Shown here: positions 13,974-22,474 of the stretch, one piece after another | How positions within the stretch are numbered: position 1 is the first letter of the stretch | How the letters are laid out: each line of letters begins with the position of its first letter | From: Streptomyces cellulosae | Lineage (GTDB): Bacteria; Actinomycetota; Actinomycetes; Streptomycetales; Streptomycetaceae | Length of the DNA: 64,000 nucleotides | Reading direction: 5' to 3' | Assembly (NCBI RefSeq): GCF_000721105.1 | Contig: NZ_JOEV01000010.1 | Span: forward strand, 190,729 to 254,728 | Translations under genes and position numbers: made by a program | The notes under the pieces: generated by a model | Database searches by the model: none | What the model was told of the DNA's origin: nothing | What the model saw: only the letters and a program-made list of their open reading frames with translations

Positions 13974-16379
13974 ATGGCGGGGCTTTCTTCCCCACATCAG
14001 TTGGATCACTCCACGGCCCTCGCGGCGGCGGTCCTGACCGACAGCAATCGAGTCCTCGTGTCGGTCATCGGCGTCGTGGCCCTCGCCGCCCTCGTGGTGG
14101 CGGGTGTCCTGGTGCGCCAGGTGCTCGCGGCGGGCGAGGGAACCGACAGCATGAAGGAGATCGCGGCAGCGGTCCAGGAGGGCGCGAACGCCTATCTGGC
14201 GCGGCAGTTGCGCACGCTCGGCGTATTCGCCGTGGTCGTGTTCTTCCTGCTCATGCTGCTGCCCGCGGACGACTGGAATCAGCGTGCCGGGCGGTCGGTG
14301 TTCTTCTTGATCGGCGCGGCGTTCTCGGCGGCCACCGGCTATATCGGTATGTGGCTCGCCGTACGGAGCAATGTGCGCGTCGCCGCCGCCGCGCGCGAGG
14401 CGACCCCGGCGGCGGGCGAACCCGAAAAGGATCTCACCGCCGTCTCGCACAAAGCCATGAAGATCGCTTTCCGCACGGGCGGCGTCGTCGGCATGTTCAC
14501 GGTGGGGCTCGGTCTGCTGGGCGCCTCCTGCGTGGTGCTGGTGTACGCGGCCGACGCGCCGAAGGTCCTCGAGGGCTTCGGTCTCGGCGCGGCCCTCATC
14601 GCCATGTTCATGAGGGTCGGCGGCGGCATCTTCACCAAGGCCGCCGACGTCGGCGCCGACCTGGTCGGCAAGGTCGAGCAGGGCATTCCGGAAGACGATC
14701 CGCGCAATGCCGCGACCATCGCCGACAACGTGGGCGACAACGTCGGCGACTGCGCGGGCATGGCGGCCGACCTCTTCGAGTCGTACGCGGTGACCCTGGT
14801 TGCCGCGCTGATCCTCGGCAAGGCGGCCTTCGGCGACGCCGGGCTCGCCTTCCCGCTGCTCGTCCCCGCCATCGGTGTGATCACCGCGATGATCGGCATC
14901 TTCGCCGTGGCCCCGCGGCGCGCCGACCGCAGCGGAATGTCCGCGATCAACCGCGGCTTCTTCATCTCCGCAGTGATCTCGCTGGCGTTGGTGGCGATCG
15001 CCGTCTTCGTCTATCTCCCCGGCACGTACGCCGACCTCGACGGCGTCACCGACGCGGCGATCCGGAGCAGGGACGGCGACCCGCGGATCCTCGCCCTGGT
15101 CGCGGTGGCGATCGGCATCCTGCTCGCAGCTGTGATCCAGCAGTTGACGGGCTACTTCACCGAGACCAACCGCCGTCCGGTCCGGGACATCGGCAAGTCC
15201 TCGCTCACCGGACCCGCCACCGTCGTCCTCGCCGGTATCTCCGTCGGGCTCGAATCGGCTGTCTACACCGCCCTGTTGATCGGCCTCGGCGTCTACGGGG
15301 CGTTCCTGCTCGGCGGTACGTCCATCATGCTGGCGCTGTTCGCGGTGGCGCTGGCCGGCACCGGCCTGCTCACCACGGTCGGCGTGATCGTCGCGATGGA
15401 CACCTTCGGGCCCGTCTCCGACAACGCCCAGGGCATCGCCGAGATGTCCGGCGACGTCGAGGGCGCGGGCGCACAGGTGCTCACCAACCTGGACGCGGTC
15501 GGCAACACCACCAAGGCCATCACCAAGGGCATCGCCATCGCCACCGCCGTACTGGCGGCGTCGGCGCTCTTCGGGTCGTACCGCGACGCCATCACCACCG
15601 GGGCGCGGGACGTGGGAGAGAAACTGTCCGGTGAGGGCGCGCCGATGAGTCTGATGATGGACATCTCCCAGCCCAACAACCTCGTCGGCCTCATCGCGGG
15701 CGCCGCGGTCGTCTTCCTCTTCTCGGGGCTCGCGATCAACGCCGTGTCGCGGTCGGCGGGTTCCGTGGTCTACGAGGTGCGGCGGCAGTTCCGCGAGCAT
15801 CCCGGGATCATGGACTACAGCGAGAAACCGGAGTACGGCAAAGTCGTCGACATCTGCACCAGGGACGCCCTGCGTGAACTCACCACGCCCGGGCTGCTCG
15901 CCGTACTGGCACCCATCTTCATCGGGTTCACGCTCGGCGTCGGAGCCCTCGGCTCGTTCCTGGCGGGGGCGATCGGGGCGGGCACGCTGATGGCGGTGTT
16001 CCTCGCCAACTCCGGTGGCGCGTGGGACAACGCCAAGAAACTCGTCGAGGACGGCCACCACGGCGGCAAGGGCAGCGAGGCCCACGCCGCCACGGTGATC
16101 GGCGACACGGTCGGCGACCCCTTCAAGGACACCGCCGGCCCGGCGATCAACCCCCTGCTGAAAGTGATGAACCTGGTGGCGCTGCTCATCGCTCCCGCGG
16201 TCATCAAGTTCAGCTACGGCGACGACAAGAACGTCGGCGTACGGATCGCGATCGCGGTCCTGGCCTTCCTGGTGATCGCCGGCGCGGTCTACGTGTCCAA
16301 GCGGCGCGGAATCGCCGTGGGTGACGAAGACAACGCCGACCAGGAGTCCAAGTCCGCTGATCCGGCGGTGGTTTCCTAG
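13974..16379 (+). CDS. hppA: Membrane-bound proton-translocating pyrophosphatase, K+-independent type
   Basis: The product has 801 residues and about 16 membrane helices, the usual length for actinobacterial H+-PPase; the start is ATG 13974 after a strong AAGGAGG site. The signature KAADVGADLVGKVEQGIPEDDPRN is present, as are DNVGDNVGDCAGMAADLFESY and the late DNAKK...GDTVGDPFKDTAGPAINPLLK block, supplying the Mg-pyrophosphate ligands. The sequence VGNTTKAITKG has Lys where K+-requiring enzymes have Ala, so this should be the K+-independent class. It hydrolyses cytoplasmic pyrophosphate and pumps H+ outward. It is monocistronic between two terminators. Confidence 0.97.
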   Translation: MAGLSSPHQLDHSTALAAAVLTDSNRVLVSVIGVVALAALVVAGVLVRQVLAAGEGTDSMKEIAAAVQEGANAYLARQLRTLGVFAVVVFFLLMLLPADDWNQRAGRSVFFLIGAAFSAATGYIGMWLAVRSNVRVAAAAREATPAAGEPEKDLTAVSHKAMKIAFRTGGVVGMFTVGLGLLGASCVVLVYAADAPKVLEGFGLGAALIAMFMRVGGGIFTKAADVGADLVGKVEQGIPEDDPRNAATIADNVGDNVGDCAGMAADLFESYAVTLVAALILGKAAFGDAGLAFPLLVPAIGVITAMIGIFAVAPRRADRSGMSAINRGFFISAVISLALVAIAVFVYLPGTYADLDGVTDAAIRSRDGDPRILALVAVAIGILLAAVIQQLTGYFTETNRRPVRDIGKSSLTGPATVVLAGISVGLESAVYTALLIGLGVYGAFLLGGTSIMLALFAVALAGTGLLTTVGVIVAMDTFGPVSDNAQGIAEMSGDVEGAGAQVLTNLDAVGNTTKAITKGIAIATAVLAASALFGSYRDAITTGARDVGEKLSGEGAPMSLMMDISQPNNLVGLIAGAAVVFLFSGLAINAVSRSAGSVVYEVRRQFREHPGIMDYSEKPEYGKVVDICTRDALRELTTPGLLAVLAPIFIGFTLGVGALGSFLAGAIGAGTLMAVFLANSGGAWDNAKKLVEDGHHGGKGSEAHAATVIGDTVGDPFKDTAGPAINPLLKVMNLVALLIAPAVIKFSYGDDKNVGVRIAIAVLAFLVIAGAVYVSKRRGIAVGDEDNADQESKSADPAVVS

Positions 16380-16403
16380 CCGGGAGGGCCGGAGCCCAGC
16401 TCA

Positions 16404-16448
16404 CAGGGCGGGCGGGAGGCGCGCGATGTCGCGTCTGTCGCCCGCCTG
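16404..16448 (+). terminator. Probable hppA terminator
   Basis: CAGGGCGGGCG pairs with CGCCCGCCTG (one bulge) around an inner GCGCGATGTCGCG structure, starting 25 bp after the hppA stop and ending in TGTTGTGTG. Confidence 0.55.
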
Positions 16449-16590
16449 TTGTGTGCGCGCCCTCATCGTGAGCCTTCTCTCGCTTGGTGCGAATCACCAC
16501 AAGGCGCCATGAATACGTCAGGTGTCACGCGGCCGTCGTCGCCATGCCGTGTATGTTCCGGGGCCGAGAGCCACGGAAGGGACCAATCCG

Positions 16591-17178
16591 GTGAACAAGA
16601 AGCTCGCGGCCGCACTGTCCGGCGGTGCGGTACTGGTACTGGCGCTGACGGGATGCAGCAGCGACGAGGGAAACAAGGAGCTGGACGCGTGGGCCAAGAA
16701 GGTCTGCGACCCGGTTCCGGCTCAGAACAGGAAGATCTCCACGGCCTACGACGCCATCACGAAGGCGGCCAAGGACACCACGAGCACGCCCGAGGAGCTC
16801 CAGAAGACCGACTCCCAGGCCTTCCAGGACCTGGCTGAGGGCTACAAGGCGCGTGCGGACGTCATCGACACGGCCGGGGCGCCCCCGGGCGTCGAGGGCG
16901 GCGCGACGAAGCAGCGGGACGCCGTCACGAAGCTCACCGCGCTCTCCACGGCGTACGCCGACCTGAAGAAGAAGGTCGACGAGCTCGACACCAAGAACCA
17001 GGGGAAGTTCGCGACGGGCCTGAAGACGGTGTCCGCCGAGATGAAGCAGATGGAGAGCCAGCGCAACAGCGCGCTCACCGCCCTGAAGAACCTGGAGCAG
17101 GGCGACACCAAGCAGGCGCTGGCCGAGCAGACGGGCTGCAAGCAGGCGTCCACGTCGGCCCCGGCCACCAAGAGCTGA
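16591..17178 (+). CDS. Secreted lipoprotein of unknown function
   Basis: The start is GTG 16591, with GGAAGGGA about 9 nt upstream. The signal peptide MNKKLAAALSGGAVLVLALTGC has lipobox LTGC, so the mature protein begins at Cys22 and is anchored on the outer membrane face. The remaining ~170 residues are strongly helical and charged with few aromatics (DAWAKKVCDPVPAQNRKIS..., many Lys-Asp-Glu heptads), suggesting a helical bundle or coiled coil. Two Cys (near residues 38 and 185) could form a disulphide linking the ends. No catalytic motif is seen. It lies between hppA and a methyltransferase gene 37 bp downstream. Confidence 0.8.
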   Translation: MNKKLAAALSGGAVLVLALTGCSSDEGNKELDAWAKKVCDPVPAQNRKISTAYDAITKAAKDTTSTPEELQKTDSQAFQDLAEGYKARADVIDTAGAPPGVEGGATKQRDAVTKLTALSTAYADLKKKVDELDTKNQGKFATGLKTVSAEMKQMESQRNSALTALKNLEQGDTKQALAEQTGCKQASTSAPATKS

Positions 17179-17215
17179 GTCACCCCGCACAGGGCACGCG
17201 GGTCACAATGGGGTC

Positions 17216-18745
17216 GTGAGTACCTCCAGCCTGCCCGCGTCCGACCGTCCCGACGTCACCGCCCGGCTGCGGGACGCCCTGCTCGGGGCCTCCTTCACCG
17301 CCGACGGGCTGCTCGAACTCCTCGGTGCGCCCGCGTACGCGGCGCTCGCCCGCAGTGAGACCGTCCCCGCACTCCGGGCGACACGCGGTGACACGCCGCT
17401 GGAGACGCTCGTACGGCTGTTCCTGTTGCAGCAACCGGTGCCGTACGCGCGCGTGGCGGACGTTCTGCCCGTGGCCGCGTGCCTGGAGAGCGGGTGGCTG
17501 GTCCGGGTCGGCGCGGACCTTGAGGGCGACCTCGCCGCGACCGTGGACGTACGGCCGTACGGCGGGCCCGGCGGCGAGGACTGGTTCATCGTGTCCGACC
17601 TGGGGTGCGCGGTCGGCGGGGCCGGCGGCATCGGCGGCCGAGGCCGCCAGGCGGACACAGCCGTCGTCCTCGGCGTGGGCGGCGCCTCCACGACCCTCGC
17701 GGGCATCACGGTCCGCAGGCCCGTCTCCGCCGCCCTCGACCTCGGCACCGGCTCCGGGATCCAGGCCCTGCACGCCGCGCAGCACGCCACGCGCGTGACG
17801 GCGACCGACCTCAACCCGCGCGCGCTGCACATCACCGCGCTCACGCTGGCCCTGTCCGGAGCCCCGGCCGCCGACCTGCGCGAGGGCTCGCTGTTCGAGC
17901 CGGTCCGGGCCGACGAGACCTTCGACCTGATCGTCTCCAACCCGCCCTTCGTGATCTCTCCGGGCGCCCGGCTGACGTACCGGGACGGTGGGATGGGCGG
18001 GGACGATCTGTGCCGCTCGCTCGTGCAACAAGCGGGCGACCGCCTCAACGAGGGCGGATTCGCGCAGTTCCTCGCCAACTGGCAGCACGTGGAGGGGGAG
18101 GAGTGGCAGGACAGGCTCAGGTCGTGGGTGCCGCGCGGGTGCGACGCCTGGATCGTGCAGCGCGAGGTGCAGGACGTCACGCAGTACGTCGAGCTGTGGC
18201 TCCGTGACGCCGGCGACCACCGGGACGATCCGGCCGCGTACGAGGCGCGGTACGACGCCTGGCTGGACGAGTTCGAGGCGCGCAAGGTGAAAGCCGTGGG
18301 CTTCGGATGGATCACCCTGCGAAGGACGGGGGACGCGGTGCCCTCGGTCACCGTGGAGGAGTGGCCGCATCCGGTGGAGCAGCCGCTCGGCGACGCGGTC
18401 CTGGCGCACTTCGAGCGTCTCGACTACCTGCGGGCGCATGACGACGCGGCCCTGCTCACGGAGCACTTCAAGCTGGCCGCCGAGATCGTCCAGGAGCAGG
18501 TGGGGCTCCCCGGCGCCGAGGATCCCGAGCATGTCGTGCTGCGGCAGAACCGAGGGATGCGCCGGGCCACCAAGGTGGACACGGTCGCCGCGGGCTTCGC
18601 CGGCGTGTGCGACGGCTCGCTGAGCGCGGGCCGCATTCTGGACGCGATCGCCCAGCTGGTGGGCGAGGACCCCGTGCTGCTGCGCGACCGCACGCCCGCC
18701 CAGATCCGGCTGCTGGTGGAGCAGGGGTTCATCGAACCGGCGTGA
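17216..18745 (+). CDS. SAM-dependent methyltransferase with NPPF motif
   Basis: The product has 509 residues. The GTG 17216 start is preceded by CACAATG; a leaderless transcript is plausible. Residues 1–155 form an N-terminal domain. The Rossmann core follows: ALDLGTGSGIQALHAAQHATRVTATDLNPRAL (SAM-binding GTGSG) and then FDLIVSNPPFVIS. NPP-F/Y is the signature of enzymes that methylate planar nitrogen, such as HemK/PrmC and N6-adenine or rRNA methylases. The C-terminal ~150 residues include a winged-helix-like end (ILDAIAQLVGEDPVLLRDRTPAQIRLLVEQGF). The target is unknown; release factor, ribosomal protein or nucleic acid are all possible. Confidence 0.82.
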   Translation: MSTSSLPASDRPDVTARLRDALLGASFTADGLLELLGAPAYAALARSETVPALRATRGDTPLETLVRLFLLQQPVPYARVADVLPVAACLESGWLVRVGADLEGDLAATVDVRPYGGPGGEDWFIVSDLGCAVGGAGGIGGRGRQADTAVVLGVGGASTTLAGITVRRPVSAALDLGTGSGIQALHAAQHATRVTATDLNPRALHITALTLALSGAPAADLREGSLFEPVRADETFDLIVSNPPFVISPGARLTYRDGGMGGDDLCRSLVQQAGDRLNEGGFAQFLANWQHVEGEEWQDRLRSWVPRGCDAWIVQREVQDVTQYVELWLRDAGDHRDDPAAYEARYDAWLDEFEARKVKAVGFGWITLRRTGDAVPSVTVEEWPHPVEQPLGDAVLAHFERLDYLRAHDDAALLTEHFKLAAEIVQEQVGLPGAEDPEHVVLRQNRGMRRATKVDTVAAGFAGVCDGSLSAGRILDAIAQLVGEDPVLLRDRTPAQIRLLVEQGFIEPA

Positions 18746-19063
18746 GCGGTGTGGCCGCTGGGGCAGGTGAGCACCGGCCCTCCTCGGACGGCCGCCCGAC
18801 CCGGAGACAAGGTCGGACCGACTCGCTCAGAACCCGGCGCCAAGAAGTCGGAAGCCGGCAACAAGCCCTCGGAACGCGACAACAAGAAGACGACCGGAAA
18901 ATTACCCCGCCCGACGCGGTCCGCAGCCGGTCGAGGGGAGCGGAACGCAGGAGTCCGCAGCCGTGTCGGCCCCGCGTTCACCCGGCGTTCTCCTGGGCGC
19001 CGCCCGCGCGTGTCAGCCTCCACGGGCTGGACACACCTGAAGGGAAAAGGGGCGCGGGAAGCC
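18746..19063. other. Gene-free, low-complexity stretch
   Basis: About 320 bp between the methyltransferase and the small membrane protein. It is open in frame with the latter, but the translated composition (Lys/Arg/Gly/Asn-rich, no hydrophobic core) does not look like protein. A patch near 18838–18895 is unusually A-rich (AAGAAG, CAACAAG motifs). I see no RNA gene here. Confidence 0.35.
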
Positions 19064-19261
19064 ATGGAGAGCGGATCGGCGATCTTCGCGGGAGTGGTGT
19101 TCGCCCTGTTCGGAGGCGGACTGCTGGGATGGACCGTGGTCCGGGTGCGGAACCGCGAACCAGTCGCCCACGGTGTGAGCCCTGTCGCATCGGCGACCCT
19201 CGCGAGCCTTGCCGCGGTGATCACCCTGGCCGCCGGAACCTGGTGCTTCACGCGCGTGTAG
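19064..19261 (+). CDS. Small two-helix membrane protein
   Basis: The product has 65 residues. ATG 19064 follows AAGGGGCGCGGGAA, a fair ribosome site; the in-frame extension upstream is rejected on composition. The layout is helix 1 GSAIFAGVVFALFGGGLLGWTVV, a loop of ~20 residues with basic residues (RVRNREP), then helix 2 VASATLASLAAVITLAAGTWCF. By the positive-inside rule the loop is cytoplasmic. The function is unknown. It lies upstream of topA in the same direction. Confidence 0.6.
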   Translation: MESGSAIFAGVVFALFGGGLLGWTVVRVRNREPVAHGVSPVASATLASLAAVITLAAGTWCFTRV

Positions 19262-19507
19262 ACAGTGCGCCGGAGCTGCGACTCCGTGAAGGGGAGGTCA
19301 CCCTCCGGACAGGCTCGAAAGAGGCGGTGGGCACTCCGGGCGGCAGGAATGGCGGTAGTCGGGTTACCGTTCGAGTGGCCGTTGCGGGCTTTTCCCGTTT
19401 GACACGGGGGCGGGATGTACCGTCACACTCCGCAGCGTCAGCATGACCCGACCCCGGGACCAAGGCCTGGGGAGAGATCCCAGCGTCGACCGGAGAGAAG
19501 AGCGAAG
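19262..19507 (+). promoter_or_regulatory. topA upstream region
   Basis: A 246-bp gap carries TTGACA at 19399–19404, a perfect -35-like hexamer, with TACCGT 13 bp further on at 19418–19423. The spacing is short for an ordinary promoter. In Streptomyces topA transcription is known to respond to supercoiling, and non-standard spacing is one way to achieve that; here this is inference. A GAGAGAAGAGCGAAG purine run precedes the TTG start. Confidence 0.4.
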
Positions 19508-22345
19508 TTGTCCCCGACCAGCGACCCCGCACAGGGCGGCCGCCGACTCGTCATCGTCGAGTCGCCTGCCAAGGCGAAGACGATCAAGGGCTATCTCGGC
19601 CCCGGATACGTCGTCGAGGCGAGCGTCGGGCACATCCGCGACCTCCCCAGCGGCGCCGCCGAGGTGCCCGAGAAGTACACCGGCGAGGTGCGCCGCCTCG
19701 GCGTGGACGTCGAGCACGACTTCGAGCCGATCTATGTCGTGAACGCTGACAAGCGGGCCCAGGTCAAGAAGCTCAAGGATCTGCTGAAGGACTCCGACGA
19801 GCTCTTCCTGGCCACCGATGAGGACCGCGAGGGCGAGGCGATCGCCTGGCACCTCCAGGAAGTGCTGAAGCCCAAGGTCCCGGTCAAGCGGATGGTCTTC
19901 CACGAGATCACCAAGGCGGCGATCCAGGCCGCCGTCGCCAACCCGCGCCAGCTCAACCAGAAGCTGGTCGACGCCCAGGAGACCCGCCGCATCCTCGACC
20001 GTCTCTACGGCTACGAGGTCTCGCCGGTCCTGTGGAAGAAGGTCATGCCGCGCCTGTCGGCCGGCCGTGTCCAGTCGGTCGCCACACGACTTGTCGTGGA
20101 GCGGGAACGCGAGCGCATCGCGTTCCGTTCTGCTGAGTACTGGGACCTGACGGGCACCTTCGCGACCGGCCGCGCGGGAGACTCGTCGGACCCGTCGTCG
20201 CTGGTCGCCCGCCTCCAGACCGTCGACGGCAGGCGGGTCGCGCAGGGTCGCGACTTCGACTCCCTCGGACAACTCAAGAGCGCGAACACCCTCCACCTCG
20301 ACGAGGCGAACGCCCGCGCCCTCGCCGCCGCCCTGGAGAACACCCAGTTCTCCGTCCGGTCCGTCGAGTCGAAGCCGTACCGCCGTTCGCCGTACGCCCC
20401 GTTCCGTACGACGACGCTCCAGCAGGAAGCCTCCAGGAAGCTCGGCTTCGGCGCGAAGGCGACCATGCAGGTGGCGCAGAAGCTGTACGAGAACGGCTTC
20501 ATCACCTACATGCGTACGGACTCCACCACCCTGTCCGACACGGCGATCACCGCCGCCCGCGCCCAGGTCACACAGCTCTACGGCGCCGACTACCTGCCGG
20601 CGCAGCCGCGGACGTACGCGGGGAAGGTCAAGAACGCCCAGGAGGCGCACGAGGCGATCCGCCCCTCGGGTGATCGTTTCCGCACGCCTGCCGAGACGGG
20701 CCTGACCGGCGACCAGTTCAGGCTCTACGAGCTGATCTGGAAGCGGACGGTCGCCTCCCAGATGAAGGACGCGACCGGCAACAGCGTGACCGTGAAGATC
20801 GGTGGCGCCGCCGCCGACGGCCGGGACGTCGAGTTCAGCGCCTCCGGCAAGACGATCACCTTCCACGGCTTCCTGAAGGCCTACGTCGAGGGCGCAGACG
20901 ACCCGAACGCGGAGCTGGACGACCGCGAGCGCCGCCTGCCCCAGGTCAACGAGGGCGACCGGCTGAGCGCCGAGGAGATCACGGTCGACGGGCACGCCAC
21001 CAAGCCCCCGGCCCGCTACACCGAGGCCAGCCTGGTCAAGGAGCTCGAAGAGCGCGAGATCGGCCGCCCGTCGACGTACGCGTCGATCATCGGCACGATC
21101 CTCGACCGCGGCTATGTGTTCAAGAAGGGCACGGCCCTGGTGCCGTCCTTCCTGTCCTTCGCCGTGGTCAACCTCCTGGAGAAGCACTTCGGGCGCCTCG
21201 TCGACTACGACTTCACCGCCCGGATGGAGGACGACCTCGACCGCATCGCCCGCGGTGAGGCGCAGGCCGTGCCGTGGCTCAAGCGCTTCTACTTCGGCGA
21301 GGGCTCGGGCAACGGTGGCGCGGCGGAGGCCGGCAACGGCGACGGGGACCACCTCGGTGGCCTCAAGGAGCTGGTGACCGACCTGGGCGCCATCGACGCC
21401 CGCGAGGTGTCGTCGTTCCCCGTGGGCAACGACATCGTGCTGCGGGTCGGGCGCTACGGCCCGTACGTCGAACGCGGTGAGAAGGACTCCGAGAACCATC
21501 AGCGCGCGGACGTGCCCGAGGACCTGGCCCCCGACGAGCTGTCCGTCGAACTCGCGGAGGAACTGCTCGCCAAGCCGAGCGGTGACTTCGAGCTGGGTGC
21601 CGACCCCTCGACGGGCCACCAGATCATCGCCAGGGACGGCCGTTACGGCCCGTACGTCACCGAGGTGCTCCCCGAGGGCACCCCGAAGACCGGCAAGAAC
21701 GCCGTCAAGCCGCGTACCGCCTCGCTGTTCAAGTCGATGTCCCTCGACACGGTGACGCTCGACGACGCCCTGAAGCTGATGTCGCTGCCGCGCGTCGTCG
21801 GCAAGGACGCCGAGGGCGTGGAGATCACCGCGCAGAACGGCCGTTACGGCCCGTACCTGAAGAAGGGCACGGACTCGCGCTCGCTGCAGACCGAGGACCA
21901 GCTCTTCACGATCACGCTCGAAGAGGCGCTGGAGATCTACTCCCAGCCCAAGCAGCGTGGCCGCGCGGCCGCCAAGCCGCCGCTGAAGGAACTGGGCACG
22001 GACCCGGTCAGCGAGAAGCCGGTCGTGGTGAAGGACGGCCGCTTCGGACCGTACGTCACCGACGGGGAGACCAACGCGACCCTGCGCTCCGGCGACAGCG
22101 TCGAGAACATCACCCCGGAGCGCGGCTTCGAACTCCTCGCCGAGAAGCGGGCGAAGGCGCCCGCCAAGAAGACGGCGAAGAAGGCGCCCGCGAAGAAGGC
22201 ACCGGCCAAGAAGGCGGCCGCTGCCAAGACCGCGGCGAAGAAGACGACGACGGCCGCGAAGAAGACGACCGCCAAGAAGACGACGGCGGTCAAGAAGACG
22301 ACGGCCAAGAAGGCCACGGCTTCGAAGACCGCCACGGAGGACTGA
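19508..22345 (+). CDS. topA: DNA topoisomerase I with lysine-rich tail
   Basis: TTG 19508 gives (M)SPTSDPAQGGRRLVIVESPAKAKTIK, matching the family start; an in-frame ATG at 19415 would add a basic, non-conserved leader. The length is ~945 residues. The Toprim domain (VIVESPAKAKT, ELFLATDEDREGEAIAWHL) is followed by the type IA core with the catalytic Tyr in GFITYMRTDST. Four GRYGPYV-type C-terminal repeats come next, between about residues 640 and 860. The last ~65 residues are Ala/Lys repeats (KKAPAKK, KKTT), the DNA-clamping tail typical of Streptomyces that raises processivity. No Cys4 zinc fingers are present. It relaxes negative supercoils on the nucleoid. Confidence 0.97.
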   Translation: MSPTSDPAQGGRRLVIVESPAKAKTIKGYLGPGYVVEASVGHIRDLPSGAAEVPEKYTGEVRRLGVDVEHDFEPIYVVNADKRAQVKKLKDLLKDSDELFLATDEDREGEAIAWHLQEVLKPKVPVKRMVFHEITKAAIQAAVANPRQLNQKLVDAQETRRILDRLYGYEVSPVLWKKVMPRLSAGRVQSVATRLVVERERERIAFRSAEYWDLTGTFATGRAGDSSDPSSLVARLQTVDGRRVAQGRDFDSLGQLKSANTLHLDEANARALAAALENTQFSVRSVESKPYRRSPYAPFRTTTLQQEASRKLGFGAKATMQVAQKLYENGFITYMRTDSTTLSDTAITAARAQVTQLYGADYLPAQPRTYAGKVKNAQEAHEAIRPSGDRFRTPAETGLTGDQFRLYELIWKRTVASQMKDATGNSVTVKIGGAAADGRDVEFSASGKTITFHGFLKAYVEGADDPNAELDDRERRLPQVNEGDRLSAEEITVDGHATKPPARYTEASLVKELEEREIGRPSTYASIIGTILDRGYVFKKGTALVPSFLSFAVVNLLEKHFGRLVDYDFTARMEDDLDRIARGEAQAVPWLKRFYFGEGSGNGGAAEAGNGDGDHLGGLKELVTDLGAIDAREVSSFPVGNDIVLRVGRYGPYVERGEKDSENHQRADVPEDLAPDELSVELAEELLAKPSGDFELGADPSTGHQIIARDGRYGPYVTEVLPEGTPKTGKNAVKPRTASLFKSMSLDTVTLDDALKLMSLPRVVGKDAEGVEITAQNGRYGPYLKKGTDSRSLQTEDQLFTITLEEALEIYSQPKQRGRAAAKPPLKELGTDPVSEKPVVVKDGRFGPYVTDGETNATLRSGDSVENITPERGFELLAEKRAKAPAKKTAKKAPAKKAPAKKAAAAKTAAKKTTTAAKKTTAKKTTAVKKTTAKKATASKTATED

Positions 22346-22388
22346 GGGTCCGAGCGCACCCGTTCCCCACGGACGCTTCGCAAAACGA

Positions 22389-22419
22389 ACGCCCCGGCAT
22401 CACTTTGATGTCGGGGCGT
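22389..22419 (+). terminator. topA terminator
   Basis: ACGCCCCGGCATCA pairs with TGATGTCGGGGCGT (one G·T wobble) around CTT, 44 bp after the topA stop. Confidence 0.8.
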
Positions 22420-22474
22420 GCGCACGTGCGGACGCGCACTCCGGGCTGTCGGTGCGTCCCGATAGGCTGAAAGC

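Noticed and set aside
13857..16085. Long minus-strand open frame across hppA
   Set aside because: It is His/Gly/Asp-rich with no recognisable fold; hppA on the other strand is unmistakable.
19415..19507. N-terminal extension of topA from ATG 19415
   Set aside because: It adds a basic, unconserved leader. The TTG at 19508 gives the family N-terminus and has a ribosome site.
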